The notes: generated from the sequence alone by a model not told the origin. A stretch of DNA of 64,000 nucleotides from Caenibius tardaugens NBRC 16725 (GCF_003860345.1 NZ_CP034179.1:4138001-4202000); one strand, 5' to 3'. Positions 15,608 through 25,936 are shown, counted from the stretch's first letter. Program-made: numbers and translations.

Positions 15608-16981
15608 TCAATCGTCACGATGATCGGAGAGGCCAAGCAGCTTTAATTTGCGATGGAGCGCCGACCGTTCCATCCCGATAAACACGGCTGTCTTGGAGAT
15701 GTTCCCCGAGAAACGCCTTATCTGCACACGCAGATACTCTCTCTCGAAACTCTCCCGCGCTTCACGAAGGGGGATGCCCATCAAGGTGCCAACCCCCGCA
15801 TCACCGTCGCCGCCACGGCCCGTGATTTCGGAAGGCAGCATATCGGCGTCGATCTGTTCGAGGCGTTCGCGTGGGGCCAGAATAACCGTGCGTTCCACGA
15901 CATTGCGGAGCTGGCGGACATTGCCGGGCCAATCGTAGGCCTGCAATGCCGCCATCGCCTCATCCCCGATCCGGGGCGGCGCGATGCCCTGTTCACTCGC
16001 ATAACGGGCAAAGAAGTGATCTGCCAGTGCAGGAATATCCTCGCGCCGCTGGATCAATGGCGGGATTGCGACGGGGACCACATTGAGCCTGTAGAAGAGG
16101 TCTTCGCGGAAGCGCTTCTCGAGAATTTCTGTTTCTAGGTCGCCCGAGGTGGAGGACACGACGCGGACATCGACACCGATTTCGCGTGTCCCCCCTACCC
16201 GCACGAAGCTCTGATCGGTGAGAACACGCAAAATGCGCGCCTGCGTGGAAAGTGGCATGTCCGCCACTTCGTCGAGATAGAGCGTCCCTCCATCGGCAAG
16301 CTCCAACATGCCGGGACGCAGAAGTTTTCCGTCCGCCTCCTCACCAAACAGTTCCTGTTCGAAACGTTCCGGCGTTATTCGGGCGGAATTTACGGTGATG
16401 AATGCCTTGTCCGCTCTGGGGCTCCAGCTATGCAGCAGACGCGCCGCGACTTCCTTCCCGGCCCCCGCCGGGCCGCTGATCAACACGCGGCTTCCAGTGC
16501 TCGCAACCCGCTTAAGAGTGGCCCTCACTTGATTGATATGACTGCTATTTCCGGTAAATTCTTCGGCGGTCAGAAAGCCTTCGCGGAGGCGAGCATTCTC
16601 TCTGCGCAATCGTTCCGTTTCGGTTGCACGTTCCACAAGCAACAGCAGGCGTTCCGTTTCGAACGGCTTTTCAATGAAATCGACAGCCCCCCGACTGACC
16701 GCCGAGACCGCCGTATCAATATTGCCATGCCCCGAAAATATGATGACCGGCAGATCGGGCTCGCGTTGCTTGATCGCATCGAGCACTTCGAGCCCGTCCA
16801 TAGGGCTCCCGTGCAACCAGACGTCGAGTAGCACCAGACTGGGGCGTCTCTCATCGATGGCGGAGAGGGCTGCCGTGCTGTCCCCAGCGGTACGGCATTC
16901 GTAGCCTTCATCGCTTAACACGCCGGCAACGAGTTCCCGAATGTCGCGTTCGTCATCAACGATCAGGATGTCGAGCGCCAT
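15608..16981 (-). CDS. ntrX: Response regulator NtrX
   Basis: Two-component response regulator partner of NtrY. Receiver domain 1-125 with phospho-acceptor D53 (VLLDVWL), AAA+ domain about 140-370, and a Fis-type HTH at the C terminus (NISKTAVFIGMERSALHRKL). The GAFTGA loop needed to contact sigma-54 is missing: the region reads LFGEEADGKLLRPGMLELADGG, as in other alphaproteobacterial NtrX proteins, so it probably does not drive sigma-54. ATG 16981 has AGGAG 7 nt upstream. Confidence 0.92.
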   Translation of the reverse strand: MALDILIVDDERDIRELVAGVLSDEGYECRTAGDSTAALSAIDERRPSLVLLDVWLHGSPMDGLEVLDAIKQREPDLPVIIFSGHGNIDTAVSAVSRGAVDFIEKPFETERLLLLVERATETERLRRENARLREGFLTAEEFTGNSSHINQVRATLKRVASTGSRVLISGPAGAGKEVAARLLHSWSPRADKAFITVNSARITPERFEQELFGEEADGKLLRPGMLELADGGTLYLDEVADMPLSTQARILRVLTDQSFVRVGGTREIGVDVRVVSSTSGDLETEILEKRFREDLFYRLNVVPVAIPPLIQRREDIPALADHFFARYASEQGIAPPRIGDEAMAALQAYDWPGNVRQLRNVVERTVILAPRERLEQIDADMLPSEITGRGGDGDAGVGTLMGIPLREARESFEREYLRVQIRRFSGNISKTAVFIGMERSALHRKLKLLGLSDHRDD

Positions 16982-17014
16982 GTGCAATCTCCTTTTGGGG
17001 TGTCCCGCATAGTT

Positions 17015-19222
17015 CTATTCGGCCGCCTGACGGTCAGCCAGGGGATCCCTTGCGAAGCGCAGGCATACACATGCGCCGCCATCGGGATTGGCGGAAAAAC
17101 TCATTTCCCCACCGTGTTCTTCAACGATCTTGTTCACGATTGCCAAGCCTAGACCGGTCCCCTTCTCGCGGGTCGTCATATAGGGCTCGACGATGCGTTC
17201 GCGTTCCTTGGGAAGGCCAACGCCATTATCCAGTATGGTTACGCTGAAGCTTTCCTTATCTGCGGTCACCGAAACCGCGATCCGACCGCGATAATCCACG
17301 CCTGCCTCTTTACGGCGCGCATCCACGGCTTCCAGGGCATTCTTCAGGACGTTTGTCATGGCCTGCCCGAACTGATGCCGGTCGCAGGCGATTGTTGGCG
17401 GGAGATCACCGTCGAGCTGAAACTGGTAGTCGATTTCGGGATGGGCCACTTCCTGAAGGAATAAGGCCTGCCGCACCAGATCGACGGCGTTTTCCTGTCG
17501 GAAAACCGGCTTTGGCAGACGGGCGAACGACGAGAATTCATCGACCATCTTGCGCAAGTCCCCCACCTGGCGAATGATCGTACTCGTCAGATCGTCGAAC
17601 AGTTCGCGATCTTGCGCGATCTGTCGGCCATAGCGGCGGCTCAATCGTTCGGTGGCGAGCTGGATGGGGGTTAGCGGATTCTTGATTTCGTGCGCAATAC
17701 GGCGTGCGACGTCCGACCATGCAGCCTGCCGCTGGTCGACAAGTTGCCTGGTAATGTCATCGAACGTGATCACGTGGCCAGCGGGTGCCCGGGCGATTTT
17801 CACAGCCAGTGTCAAAAGTTCACTGTCCTGCCCGTACTGCACGATACCGCTTTTCAGCGAAGCGTCCAGCATTGCCGCCAGTTGTGGTGCAAAATCCGCC
17901 AATGCGAGACCCACCGGCGCAGGGCCCTGTTTGCGCAGCAGTATCATCTGTGCGGAACTGTTCATCAGCAGGATACGGCCATCGCTGTCGATGGAGATGA
18001 TCCCGGCCGTTATCGATTCAAAAACGGCTTCAGTGAATGCGCGCCGTTCATCGAGTTGCCTATTGGCGGTAACAAGTGCCTGCGTTTGCTGCTCAATTTG
18101 CGCCGTCATGCGGTTGAACGCGCGATTCAGCAGGCCAATTTCATCGGCCCCGGTTCGCCCTTCCACACGCACGGTGAAATTGCCCGCACCCACACGCCGG
18201 GCCGCAGCAACGAGTTCGGTCAGGGGCTGGACCTGACGATCGGCAAAACGCAGCGCAAACCAGACCGCCAACCAGACCAGTGCCAGCGAGACAAAGAACA
18301 ACGCAAGATTGAATCGCCATTGCAGGCTGCGCGCCTTGCTGGTCAGGACATCGTAGGATTGCCGCACGCTTTGCGCCCGTTCCCATTGGCTCAACGCCAA
18401 TGCGTCCGAACTGCGGGCAGCGTAGAGGTAAATGCCTGCGTCCCGGTCAATCGCTGTGAATGCGGTGATCCGTTCAGCATTGGCTTCCACCACGACGGGT
18501 TCGCCCGCATCAATGCGTTTCAGCGCAACTTTGCCAATCATCTCGCTGTTGTTGTTTTCGTCAGGATCGATAATCGCAGCAATCGTTAGCTTGCCGTCCT
18601 TGTCCTTCTGCAGAATGGCGGATTCATTCAATTTGCGATTGAGTACCTGATAAGAATAAGCTTCACCAAATGCGGGGCTTAGAATGGATGTCTCATTCAA
18701 ATAATAACGCAGGTCACCTGCCATCGTGACGGTTTCACTGCCCACATCGCGCAGGTTCTGTTCGTAGTAGCCGCGCGCCAGGCGGTTGGCATTTTCCAAC
18801 ATGCCGCGCGAATTGTCCGAGAACCAGAACTCGATCCCAGACTGAAACAGTACGGCAGCGAAAATAGCGACCAGCAGCGTAGGGATCGCGGCAATCAGCG
18901 AGAAGAAAGCAACCAGCCTGACATGTAGTCGTGCCGTGCTGCCGGCAGCCCGTTTGATCGCGCGGCGGCGTCCCATGAGGACGAGAAGTGCCATCGCCGG
19001 AATCAACGTGCCGATGAGCAGAGTCGCGACATGAGTCGAAGGGACTAGCCCCCCCTTCTCCGGCGCGGATGAAAAAGCGATCCAGCTGGTCGCAATCATC
19101 GCAATCAAGGCGACGGCGCAGGCCAGTTCCAGCACCCAGAACAGGTTTGCCCGACGCGAGGCGACAAAAGCCTTCCGCCACCAGGCAGGCCATGAATGCT
19201 TGGAAAAGATCGGCGGGGCCAT
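17015..19222 (-). CDS. ntrY: Sensor histidine kinase NtrY
   Basis: A 735-residue membrane kinase. Transmembrane segments are seen near residues 28-50, 62-82 and 95-115, a periplasmic region follows, then a further helix near 310, a HAMP domain, a PAS domain (FESITAGIISIDSDGRILLMN), the H box RIAHEIKNPLTPIQLATERL and the ATPase motifs LDNGVGLP and GTGLGLAIV. It should phosphorylate NtrX in response to nitrogen/redox state. Gap to ntrX is 33 nt. Confidence 0.93.
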   Translation of the reverse strand: MAPPIFSKHSWPAWWRKAFVASRRANLFWVLELACAVALIAMIATSWIAFSSAPEKGGLVPSTHVATLLIGTLIPAMALLVLMGRRRAIKRAAGSTARLHVRLVAFFSLIAAIPTLLVAIFAAVLFQSGIEFWFSDNSRGMLENANRLARGYYEQNLRDVGSETVTMAGDLRYYLNETSILSPAFGEAYSYQVLNRKLNESAILQKDKDGKLTIAAIIDPDENNNSEMIGKVALKRIDAGEPVVVEANAERITAFTAIDRDAGIYLYAARSSDALALSQWERAQSVRQSYDVLTSKARSLQWRFNLALFFVSLALVWLAVWFALRFADRQVQPLTELVAAARRVGAGNFTVRVEGRTGADEIGLLNRAFNRMTAQIEQQTQALVTANRQLDERRAFTEAVFESITAGIISIDSDGRILLMNSSAQMILLRKQGPAPVGLALADFAPQLAAMLDASLKSGIVQYGQDSELLTLAVKIARAPAGHVITFDDITRQLVDQRQAAWSDVARRIAHEIKNPLTPIQLATERLSRRYGRQIAQDRELFDDLTSTIIRQVGDLRKMVDEFSSFARLPKPVFRQENAVDLVRQALFLQEVAHPEIDYQFQLDGDLPPTIACDRHQFGQAMTNVLKNALEAVDARRKEAGVDYRGRIAVSVTADKESFSVTILDNGVGLPKERERIVEPYMTTREKGTGLGLAIVNKIVEEHGGEMSFSANPDGGACVCLRFARDPLADRQAAE

Positions 19223-19297
19223 CGTGACGCAATTACAACTGCACTGTTGCCAAAACGCAAGGGCTTTTGGCCAAAATTTGGTGCTTTTCAGACAGAT

Positions 19298-20710
19298 TTA
19301 GAGGCGCGGCGCGAAAATATCGGGATCGATCGCCAGTTCCCCCAGCCTTTTGCGCAAGGTGTTGCGGTTTATACCGAGTAACTGCGCAGCTTTGAGCTGG
19401 TTTCCACCTGTTTCGAGCAGGGCATGTTCGAATAGGGGTTTTTCAAAAGCGGCCAGCGCAGTGTGGTATACCGTACCGCTGGCTGGTTCCGTTTCACGGA
19501 GCCAGAAATTAAGGGCAGTTGTGAAATCGACCGCAATTTCGGACGCCAGAGGAGCGGGCTTTTCGTCGAGAAAGCTTTCAACCACACCGGCGTCAATGGT
19601 GTCCTCGCGCGCAAGCAAGGCCATGCGATAGATGAAGTTGCGCAGTTCACGCACATTTCCGCGCCAGGACTGGCGTTCAAGCAGATCGATCGCCCCATCA
19701 TCCAGGGTGTGCCGGGGCAGGCCATCCTCCATCGCCTGCGCCAGAAAATGACGTGACAGCGGGCCAATGTCGTCGGCACGATCACGCAATGGCGGCATTT
19801 GAATGGGAACGACGTTCAGGCGATAATAAAGATCTTCGCGAAAACGCCCTTCGACAATCAACGGGCGCAAGTCACGATGGGTGGCCGCGATAATGCGAAC
19901 GTCAATGGCAATTTCATCCTGCCCGCCGACCCGCCTGATCCGCCCTGATTGCAGGGCGCGCAGCAACCGCGTCTGGGCCTCTAACGGCATGTCACCGATT
20001 TCATCGAGAAACAGTGTCCCGCCGTTTGCCTGTTCAAATTTCCCGATATTGCGCGCGACAGCGCCGGTGAAAGCGCCCTTCTCGTGCCCGAACAGTTCGC
20101 TCTCAATCAATTCGCCCGGGATGGCCGCGGTGTTGACTGCGACAAACGGTCCGTTGCGGCGGGCCCCGAGTTGATGAATGGCTTCCGCGACAAGTTCTTT
20201 CCCGGTGCCGGATTCCCCCAGGATCAGCACGGTCAGGTCGTTGTGCAGGACACGCGTAATCATGCGGTAAACGCCCTGCATCGCGCGACTTCTGCCTACC
20301 AGCGGCAAGCCGCCCATATTGGCATCCTGTTCCGCAGCGACAGGCGAGCGCGCCTCTGCTGCCTGGCGCACGGCCCGAACAAGTTCATCCAGATCGAAAG
20401 GTTTCGGAAAATATTCAAATGCGCCCGTATCCGTTGCGCGCACAGCGGTATCAAGTGTGTTCTGCGCAGACAGGATGATGATCGGAAGTTCCGGATAATT
20501 TTCGCGAACTTCGCCAAGGCTTTCAATCCCGTCGCCATCGTCCAGTACAACATCAGTCAGAAGGGCGGCGTAGGTATGAGTGGCAAGCAACTGATTACGG
20601 CCGGCGATGGACTCGCAGTGGTCGACCAGAAGGCCTTCTGCCTCCAGAGCGGTCTTGATGACAATCGCGATGGAAAGGTCATCTTCGACCAGAAGTATCC
20701 GTTCAGTCAT
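19298..20710 (-). CDS. ntrC: Nitrogen regulator NtrC (sigma-54 activator)
   Basis: Receiver domain with D53 (LLTDVVLDD), AAA+ domain with Walker A GESGTGKE, an intact GAFTGA loop (HEKGAFTGAVARN) and Walker B GTLFLDEIGD, and a Fis HTH (NQLKAAQLLGINRNTLRKRL). It activates nitrogen-assimilation promoters with RNA polymerase sigma-54. ATG 20710 overlaps the ntrB stop (ATGA) and is preferred to a longer upstream reading. Confidence 0.94.
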   Translation of the reverse strand: MTERILLVEDDLSIAIVIKTALEAEGLLVDHCESIAGRNQLLATHTYAALLTDVVLDDGDGIESLGEVRENYPELPIIILSAQNTLDTAVRATDTGAFEYFPKPFDLDELVRAVRQAAEARSPVAAEQDANMGGLPLVGRSRAMQGVYRMITRVLHNDLTVLILGESGTGKELVAEAIHQLGARRNGPFVAVNTAAIPGELIESELFGHEKGAFTGAVARNIGKFEQANGGTLFLDEIGDMPLEAQTRLLRALQSGRIRRVGGQDEIAIDVRIIAATHRDLRPLIVEGRFREDLYYRLNVVPIQMPPLRDRADDIGPLSRHFLAQAMEDGLPRHTLDDGAIDLLERQSWRGNVRELRNFIYRMALLAREDTIDAGVVESFLDEKPAPLASEIAVDFTTALNFWLRETEPASGTVYHTALAAFEKPLFEHALLETGGNQLKAAQLLGINRNTLRKRLGELAIDPDIFAPRL

Positions 20711-21783
20711 GCGGCGCGTTTGCCTCCTGCGGGCTTGGCCATCGGTAAATGGATAGTGAAATGGGTCCACCCCTCTGCCTGATCACGTTCATGCGTGATC
20801 CGGCCATCCATGTCGCGTATGAGTTTTTTCACGAGCGCGAGGCCCAGTCCCTGCCCGTTCTTCTTGCTCGATACAAAGGGCTCAAAGATGTGATCCCGCA
20901 ATGCTGCATCCACGCCAGGCCCATTGTCGCTGACGCGGACCTGTATCGGCAAACGTGTGGAACGTCCGAGGCGGACGGCATTCATAACAAATCCGCTTAC
21001 GAATCTCGTCTTGATTATAACTTGTGGTTTTTGAGAGCTTTGGCAGGCATCTCTGGCATTCGATATCAGGTTTATCAGCACCTGAACCAGACCATCGGCA
21101 TTGCCGAGCACCGCAGGAATGGAGGGGTCGAACTCTTCCACCAGTTGCACGCGATCATCAGAAGCGGCGCCCACCACTGCGCGCGCGCGCCTGATCACCT
21201 CATGCAAATTACACTCGGCCACGGGTTCAGCCTGCTCTCGCCCCAGTGATTGCATGCGATCAATCAGTTTGGCGATCCGATCGACTTCATCGACGATCAG
21301 GCCAGTAAGCGACAATTCGGAAGCGGTCAGCTTGCGTGCAAGCAATTGTGCCGCACCGCGGATTGCCGCTAGCGGGTTTTTGATCTCGTGCGCGAGAATG
21401 GCCGGGGTGCGGACCGATTGCCCGGCGTCATCGTCCAGTCCGCCAACGCTTGCGGATTCCTGAAATGTGAGCACCTGCCAGCCCGGAGAACCCGTGACGG
21501 GTGAGAGCGTGAGATCGACGCGCATGTCGGGCTGGTTGCGCATACTGATGCTCACTGCATGTGCTGAAATCGGGGTATCGCCCCGCTCTAGCCAGTCGTG
21601 CAGGCGCAGTTCGCTGAAACGGACGAGATTCTCCAGCCGCTTGCCCGCGATGCGGCTCATCCCAAGGCCGAGAAATTGCTCAGCCGCGGGATTGGCGCTG
21701 GCAATTTTCACATCCGGGTCCAGCAGAATAACCGCCAGATTAAGGCTGGCCAGTTGGCTCTCTCCGGAAGGGGCTTCTGTCAC
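20707..21783 (-). CDS. ntrB: Nitrogen sensor histidine kinase NtrB
   Basis: Cytosolic two-component kinase of 358 residues. PAS-like N-terminal domain (residues 10-110), phospho-accepting H132 in LAHEIKNPLAAIRGAAQLL, and ATPase motifs SDNGPGVD and GLGLALV. It normally responds to PII protein and phosphorylates NtrC. Start is GTG 21783, only 3 nt after the dusB stop region, so the classical dusB(nifR3)-ntrB-ntrC order is kept. Confidence 0.93.
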   Translation of the reverse strand: MTEAPSGESQLASLNLAVILLDPDVKIASANPAAEQFLGLGMSRIAGKRLENLVRFSELRLHDWLERGDTPISAHAVSISMRNQPDMRVDLTLSPVTGSPGWQVLTFQESASVGGLDDDAGQSVRTPAILAHEIKNPLAAIRGAAQLLARKLTASELSLTGLIVDEVDRIAKLIDRMQSLGREQAEPVAECNLHEVIRRARAVVGAASDDRVQLVEEFDPSIPAVLGNADGLVQVLINLISNARDACQSSQKPQVIIKTRFVSGFVMNAVRLGRSTRLPIQVRVSDNGPGVDAALRDHIFEPFVSSKKNGQGLGLALVKKLIRDMDGRITHERDQAEGWTHFTIHLPMAKPAGGKRAA

Positions 21784-22795
21784 GCAGCCTTCCGCTGCAG
21801 CAAGGGATCATAGAAGCGTGCGAGTTGCTCGAGTACCGCGCGCGCATCGTCAATGAAGTTGACGTGATTGCGGAACTCGGCGGAACCATGCAGCCCCTTG
21901 GTATACCATCCCAGGTGTTTGCGCGCGATCTTCACGCCGACGTCTTCGCCGTAGAGATCAAGCATCCCCTGATAATGCTCTATGATGACACTGTATTGTT
22001 CGTCGATGTCCGGTTCGGCCAGTGCCTCTCCGGTGCGCAGCCAATGCATGACCTGACCGAGCAGCCACGGCTTGCCGTAAGCCCCCTCCCGATCATGACG
22101 CCATCGGCCCCGCTTTGCGAAAGTGCAGTTGCCACGTCGTCGATTGTGCAGATATCGCCGTTCACAATCACAGGGATGGACACGGCATCCTTGACCTCGC
22201 GGATAAAGGCCCAATCCGCGGAACCCTTGTACATCTGGTTGCGCGTGCGGCCGTGCACAGTGATCATCTTCGCGCCCAGATCTTCCGCAATGCGTGCCAG
22301 TTCCGGCGCGTTCAGCGACGTATGATCCCAACCCATGCGCATTTTCACGGTAACGGGCACCGACACGGCTTTGACCGTGGCATCGATGAGACTGGCGGCG
22401 AGCTTAAGATCGCGCATCAGCGCGCTGCCAGCATCGCCATTGACCACCTTCTTCACCGGGCAGCCCATATTAATGTCAATGATCGCGGCCCCGCGATCCT
22501 CGTTCAATTTGGCCGCTTCGCCCATTTCGTCAGGCGTGCACCCCACAAGCTGCATCGAGACTGGTTCCTCGATCGCATCCCACGCCGCCTTCTGGAGCGA
22601 CTGGCGCGTTTCGCGAATGGCGGCCGGGCTGGCGATCATTTCCGTGACGTTGAGACCCGACCCGAAGCGCCGCACCAGTTTGCGAAACGGCAGATCGGTG
22701 ACGCCTGTCATGGGGGCCAGAATGACCGGGCAGTCAATCGTTACCGGACCGACAGCGATCGGTTTCAATGCCGGTGGAACAGGAGGTGCGTTCAT
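21780..22795 (-). pseudogene. dusB: tRNA-dihydrouridine synthase DusB, frameshifted in this sequence
   Basis: The N-terminal two-thirds (start 22795) is a normal DusB/NifR3 flavoprotein: [19 protein letters not shown], the catalytic-Cys strand [17 protein letters not shown] and ITVHGRTR. After [10 protein letters not shown] the frame runs into unrelated residues, while the expected continuation [18 protein letters not shown] is found in another frame to the stop at 21780. The switch falls at the C5 run 22082-22086 (five G on the coding strand); one more G restores an uninterrupted gene. Either a real lesion that removes the helical domain, or a homopolymer sequencing error. The upstream position relative to ntrB supports the identity. 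Confidence 0.85.
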
Positions 22796-22873
22796 AATGG
22801 GGCTCGTGCCTAAAAAACAGGCAGGCGCATAGTGGATTGCGATGAGACCTGCAAGAAGCTACCCGCAGGCGCG

Positions 22874-24037
22874 ATGAACGCCCTGCCGCCTGCCCCTGAC
22901 CCATTTCCTGCCTTTGCAGCTATTGTCGTTGCGGCAGGCAAGGGATTGCGCGCGGGGCAGCCCCTTCCCAAACAGTTCGCCCAATGGCGCGGCAAAGCGC
23001 TGGTCAGGCATTGCGTGGAGGCGTTGGTTGCCGCTGGCGCTGCGCCTGTCGTGGTGGCCATTCCTGAAGGATCGGAATCGCTTGCTGAAGATGCTTTGTG
23101 CGGTTTCGAGCAAGTTCGTTTTGTCATCGGCGGGGCGACACGGCAGGAATCTGTTCGTGCGGCGTTGGAGAGCCTGTCCGACGAAGCGCCGGCATATGTC
23201 CTGATTCATGACGCGGCCCGTCCGGTCGTCGTGCCTTCCGTACTCGAACGCCTGTTATCCGCACTTGACCAGGCCCCGGGCGCTATTCCCGTTTTGCCGG
23301 TCGTTGACAGTCTGGCCGTGGATCGGGACGGCTTCATGGATGGCACTGCCAATCGCGAAGTGCTGCGACGGGTGCAAACACCGCAGGCCTTTGCCTATGC
23401 GGATATCCTGGCGGCACACCGGAACTGGCAGGGGGCCCCGCATGCCGGTGACGATGCCCAGGTCGCCCGGATGGCGGGCCTTCCGGTCACGCTCGTTGCG
23501 GGTGACGAAGCCATGTACAAGCTGACATTTTCGGAGGATTTCGTGGCCCCGCTCCCTGCTGTCCGGATGGGGACAGGTTATGATGTCCATCGCCTTGCGG
23601 ATGGTGAGGACCTGTGGCTGTGTGGGGTAAAAATCGAACATAGCCAAGGGCTTGTTGGTCACAGTGATGCTGATGTGGCAATTCATGCCCTTGTCGATGC
23701 CATGTTGGGCGCGGTGGCCGCGGGCGATATCGGACAGCATTTTCCGCCCAGTAACCCCCAATGGCGCGGGGCGTCGTCGGGCGTGTTTTTGCAGCACGCT
23801 TGCGAGGTTGTCGCCCATGCCGGTTACGTCGTTGGAAATGTGGATGTCACAATCATCTGCGAAGCCCCGAAAATTGGTCCACACCGGGATCTTATGCGCG
23901 CTAGACTTGCGGAACTGATGGGCGTTGACATCGGTTGTGTAAGTGTCAAGGCAACGACTACTGAAGGACTGGGCTTCACCGGCCGTCGTGAAGGCATCGC
24001 CGCCCAGGCGATTGCCACGCTCGTCAAGGCCGGTTGA
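22874..24037 (+). CDS. ispDF: Bifunctional IspD/IspF isoprenoid enzyme
   Basis: Two steps of the MEP pathway in one chain. The IspD part (about residues 10-225) has AAIVVAAGKGLRAG and IHDAARPVV and makes CDP-methylerythritol. The IspF part has GTGYDVHRL, HSDADVAIHALVDAMLGA with metal ligands, and ATTTEGLGFTGRREG, and forms the 2,4-cyclodiphosphate. The fusion is characteristic of alphaproteobacteria. ATG 22874 is preferred; an in-frame TTG 42 nt upstream is also open. Confidence 0.94.
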   Translation: MNALPPAPDPFPAFAAIVVAAGKGLRAGQPLPKQFAQWRGKALVRHCVEALVAAGAAPVVVAIPEGSESLAEDALCGFEQVRFVIGGATRQESVRAALESLSDEAPAYVLIHDAARPVVVPSVLERLLSALDQAPGAIPVLPVVDSLAVDRDGFMDGTANREVLRRVQTPQAFAYADILAAHRNWQGAPHAGDDAQVARMAGLPVTLVAGDEAMYKLTFSEDFVAPLPAVRMGTGYDVHRLADGEDLWLCGVKIEHSQGLVGHSDADVAIHALVDAMLGAVAAGDIGQHFPPSNPQWRGASSGVFLQHACEVVAHAGYVVGNVDVTIICEAPKIGPHRDLMRARLAELMGVDIGCVSVKATTTEGLGFTGRREGIAAQAIATLVKAG

Positions 24038-24063
24038 AACCCGCAAGAAGGATTGCGAATATC

Positions 24064-24570
24064 ATGGCTGTAACCAGCCTTCTCCCCGAAGAAATCGATG
24101 CATTGGCGCGTCGCGTTGTCGAAGAAAATGCGAAAGCAGGCAGGAAGGTCGCACTGGCGGAAAGTTGCACCGGTGGTCTGGTCTGCAGCGCTCTGACCGA
24201 GATCGCGGGGAGTTCGGCTGTGCTTGATCGCGGATTCGTCACTTATTCGAACGAAGCCAAGATGGCGATGCTTGGCGTGCCGCAGGATATCATTGAGACG
24301 TTTGGCGCGGTCTCTGTCGCATGTGTCTGGGCCATGGCCCGCGGGGCGATCAAGTACAGCAATGCGGATGTGGCCGTGGCAATCAGCGGTGTTGCCGGCC
24401 CCGATGGTGGTTCCGACCACAAGCCGGTGGGCACTGTCGTGTTCGCCGTGGCCCGACGGGGTGACGACGACGCCGAACCAGTAGCCGAAATGCGCAAACT
24501 TGACGGTTCAAGCAGGGCTGAAGTGCGCCGTCAGGCCACCCTTGTCGCGCTGGAGTTGTTGCTGCCGTAA
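24064..24570 (+). CDS. pncC: CinA C-terminal-type nicotinamide-nucleotide amidohydrolase
   Basis: 168 residues, corresponding to the stand-alone CinA C-terminal (PncC) domain, which converts NMN to nicotinate mononucleotide. Family motifs: ALAESCTGGLVCSALTEIAGSS, VTYSNEAKMAMLGV, and ISGVAGPDGGSDHKPVGTV. ATG 24064 has AAGGA upstream. It is convergent and overlaps tail-to-tail with the COQ10-like gene by 40 nt. Confidence 0.88.
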   Translation: MAVTSLLPEEIDALARRVVEENAKAGRKVALAESCTGGLVCSALTEIAGSSAVLDRGFVTYSNEAKMAMLGVPQDIIETFGAVSVACVWAMARGAIKYSNADVAVAISGVAGPDGGSDHKPVGTVVFAVARRGDDDAEPVAEMRKLDGSSRAEVRRQATLVALELLLP

Positions 24571-24992
24571 AGATCCTGCGCACGGGTTTCGAAGGCGGCG
24601 ACCATCTTGTGAAACGCCTTCTCGAAATATTGCCCGGCCAGTTTTTCGAACATTTTGCTTTTGAATGCGAAATCCACACGGAAATCGATTTCGCATTCAT
24701 TTTCGCCCAACGGCTTGAACTGCCAGCTATTGTCGAGATCCTTAAGCGGCCCGTCGACATAGTGGACCTGAATCAGGTGCGGGCGTTCCTTGTGCACGCG
24801 TGATGTGAACTTTTCCCGCAGCGCCTTGAAACCGACCAGCATGTCGGCAACCATTTCCGTTTCGTCGTCCGAACGCACACGGGTTGCAATCACCCAAGGC
24901 AAAAATTCGGCATAACGGCCCACATCGGCCACCAGATCGTACATCTGCTCCGCACTGTAGGGTAGCCTGCGGACTTCGTGCATACCGGGCAT
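24531..24992 (-). CDS. SRPBCC protein, COQ10/RatA family
   Basis: A START-like lipid-binding domain protein of 153 residues (RRLPYSAEQMYDLVADVGRYAEFLPWV, then KFTSRVH and FKPLGENECEIDFRVDFAFKS). Family members include the ubiquinone chaperone Coq10 and E. coli RatA; the position directly after lipA, with TGATG overlap, is the usual one in alphaproteobacteria and suggests a respiratory/quinone role. Confidence 0.85.
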   Translation of the reverse strand: MPGMHEVRRLPYSAEQMYDLVADVGRYAEFLPWVIATRVRSDDETEMVADMLVGFKALREKFTSRVHKERPHLIQVHYVDGPLKDLDNSWQFKPLGENECEIDFRVDFAFKSKMFEKLAGQYFEKAFHKMVAAFETRAQDLYGSNNSSATRVA

Positions 24993-25936
24993 CAGCGTTG
25001 TTTTTCCAGCTGCGCTTGACGGGCTGCACGCATTTCCTCGAAATCCTTGCCTGCGTGATAGCTTGAGCGTGTCAGCGGGCTCGATGCGACCTGCAGAAAT
25101 CCCTTGGCGCGGGCGATTGCCCCGTAGGCGGAAAATGCCTGTGGAGTGACGAATTCCTCAACTTTGACATGCTTCGGCGTGGGTTGGAGATATTGGCCCA
25201 TAGTGATGAAATCGACACCCGCGCTGCGCATGTCATCCATCACCTGATGCACTTCGAGGCGCTGTTCGCCTAATCCCAGCATAATGCCCGACTTGGTGAA
25301 AATCAGGGGATTATGTGCCTTGGTTTCCTCCAGCAAACGCAAGGAGGCGTAGTATCGCGCACCGGGGCGGATTGTCGGATAAAGCCGGGGAACGGTTTCG
25401 AGGTTGTGATTGTAGACATCGGGTCCGGCGGCCATGATCGCTTCCACCGCAGGGCGCATCTTGCCCCGAAAATCGGGGGTAAGGATTTCGATGGTGGTGG
25501 TGGGCGTGGTCCGGCGCAATGCTTCGATCACTTTCACGAACTGCCCCGCCCCGCCATCCGGCAAATCGTCCCGATCGACCGAAGTGATGACAATATGTTC
25601 CAGCCCCATTTCGGCTGCGGCGGTGGCCACGTGTTCGGGTTCAAGCGGATCGACCTTGCGCGGCATACCGGTCTTCACGTTGCAGAACGCGCAGGCCCGC
25701 GTGCAGACGTCCCCGAGAATCATCACGGTGGCGTGCTTTTTGGTCCAGCATTCCCCAATATTGGGACAGGCGGCCTCTTCACATACTGTGTTAAGGCCAA
25801 GGTCGCGCATCAGCTTGCGCGTTTCCTGATACCCCTTGCTGACAGGCGCCTTGACGCGAATCCAGTCTGGTTTGCGGGCGCGCGCGGGCTGCTCCGGGGT
25901 CTTCGGCGCTGAAGAAAGGTCGTTCATGGCGTCCAT
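24992..25936 (-). CDS. lipA: Lipoyl synthase
   Basis: Radical-SAM enzyme inserting two sulfurs into octanoyl chains to make the lipoyl cofactor used, for example, by the pyruvate dehydrogenase encoded at 38568-41029. The auxiliary cluster cysteines are C52, C57, C63 ([12 protein letters not shown]) and the SAM cluster cysteines C78, C82, C85 (CTRACAFC). 314 residues; ATG 25936, or the internal ATG 9 nt later, are both possible starts. Confidence 0.95.
   Translation of the reverse strand: MDAMNDLSSAPKTPEQPARARKPDWIRVKAPVSKGYQETRKLMRDLGLNTVCEEAACPNIGECWTKKHATVMILGDVCTRACAFCNVKTGMPRKVDPLEPEHVATAAAEMGLEHIVITSVDRDDLPDGGAGQFVKVIEALRRTTPTTTIEILTPDFRGKMRPAVEAIMAAGPDVYNHNLETVPRLYPTIRPGARYYASLRLLEETKAHNPLIFTKSGIMLGLGEQRLEVHQVMDDMRSAGVDFITMGQYLQPTPKHVKVEEFVTPQAFSAYGAIARAKGFLQVASSPLTRSSYHAGKDFEEMRAARQAQLEKQR

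Noticed and set aside
19223-19297. Possible sigma-54 promoter or NtrC site between ntrC and ntrY
   Set aside because: The GG and GC elements are 14 nt rather than 12 nt apart, and the TGCAC/GGTGC words are not arranged as a palindrome of the right spacing.
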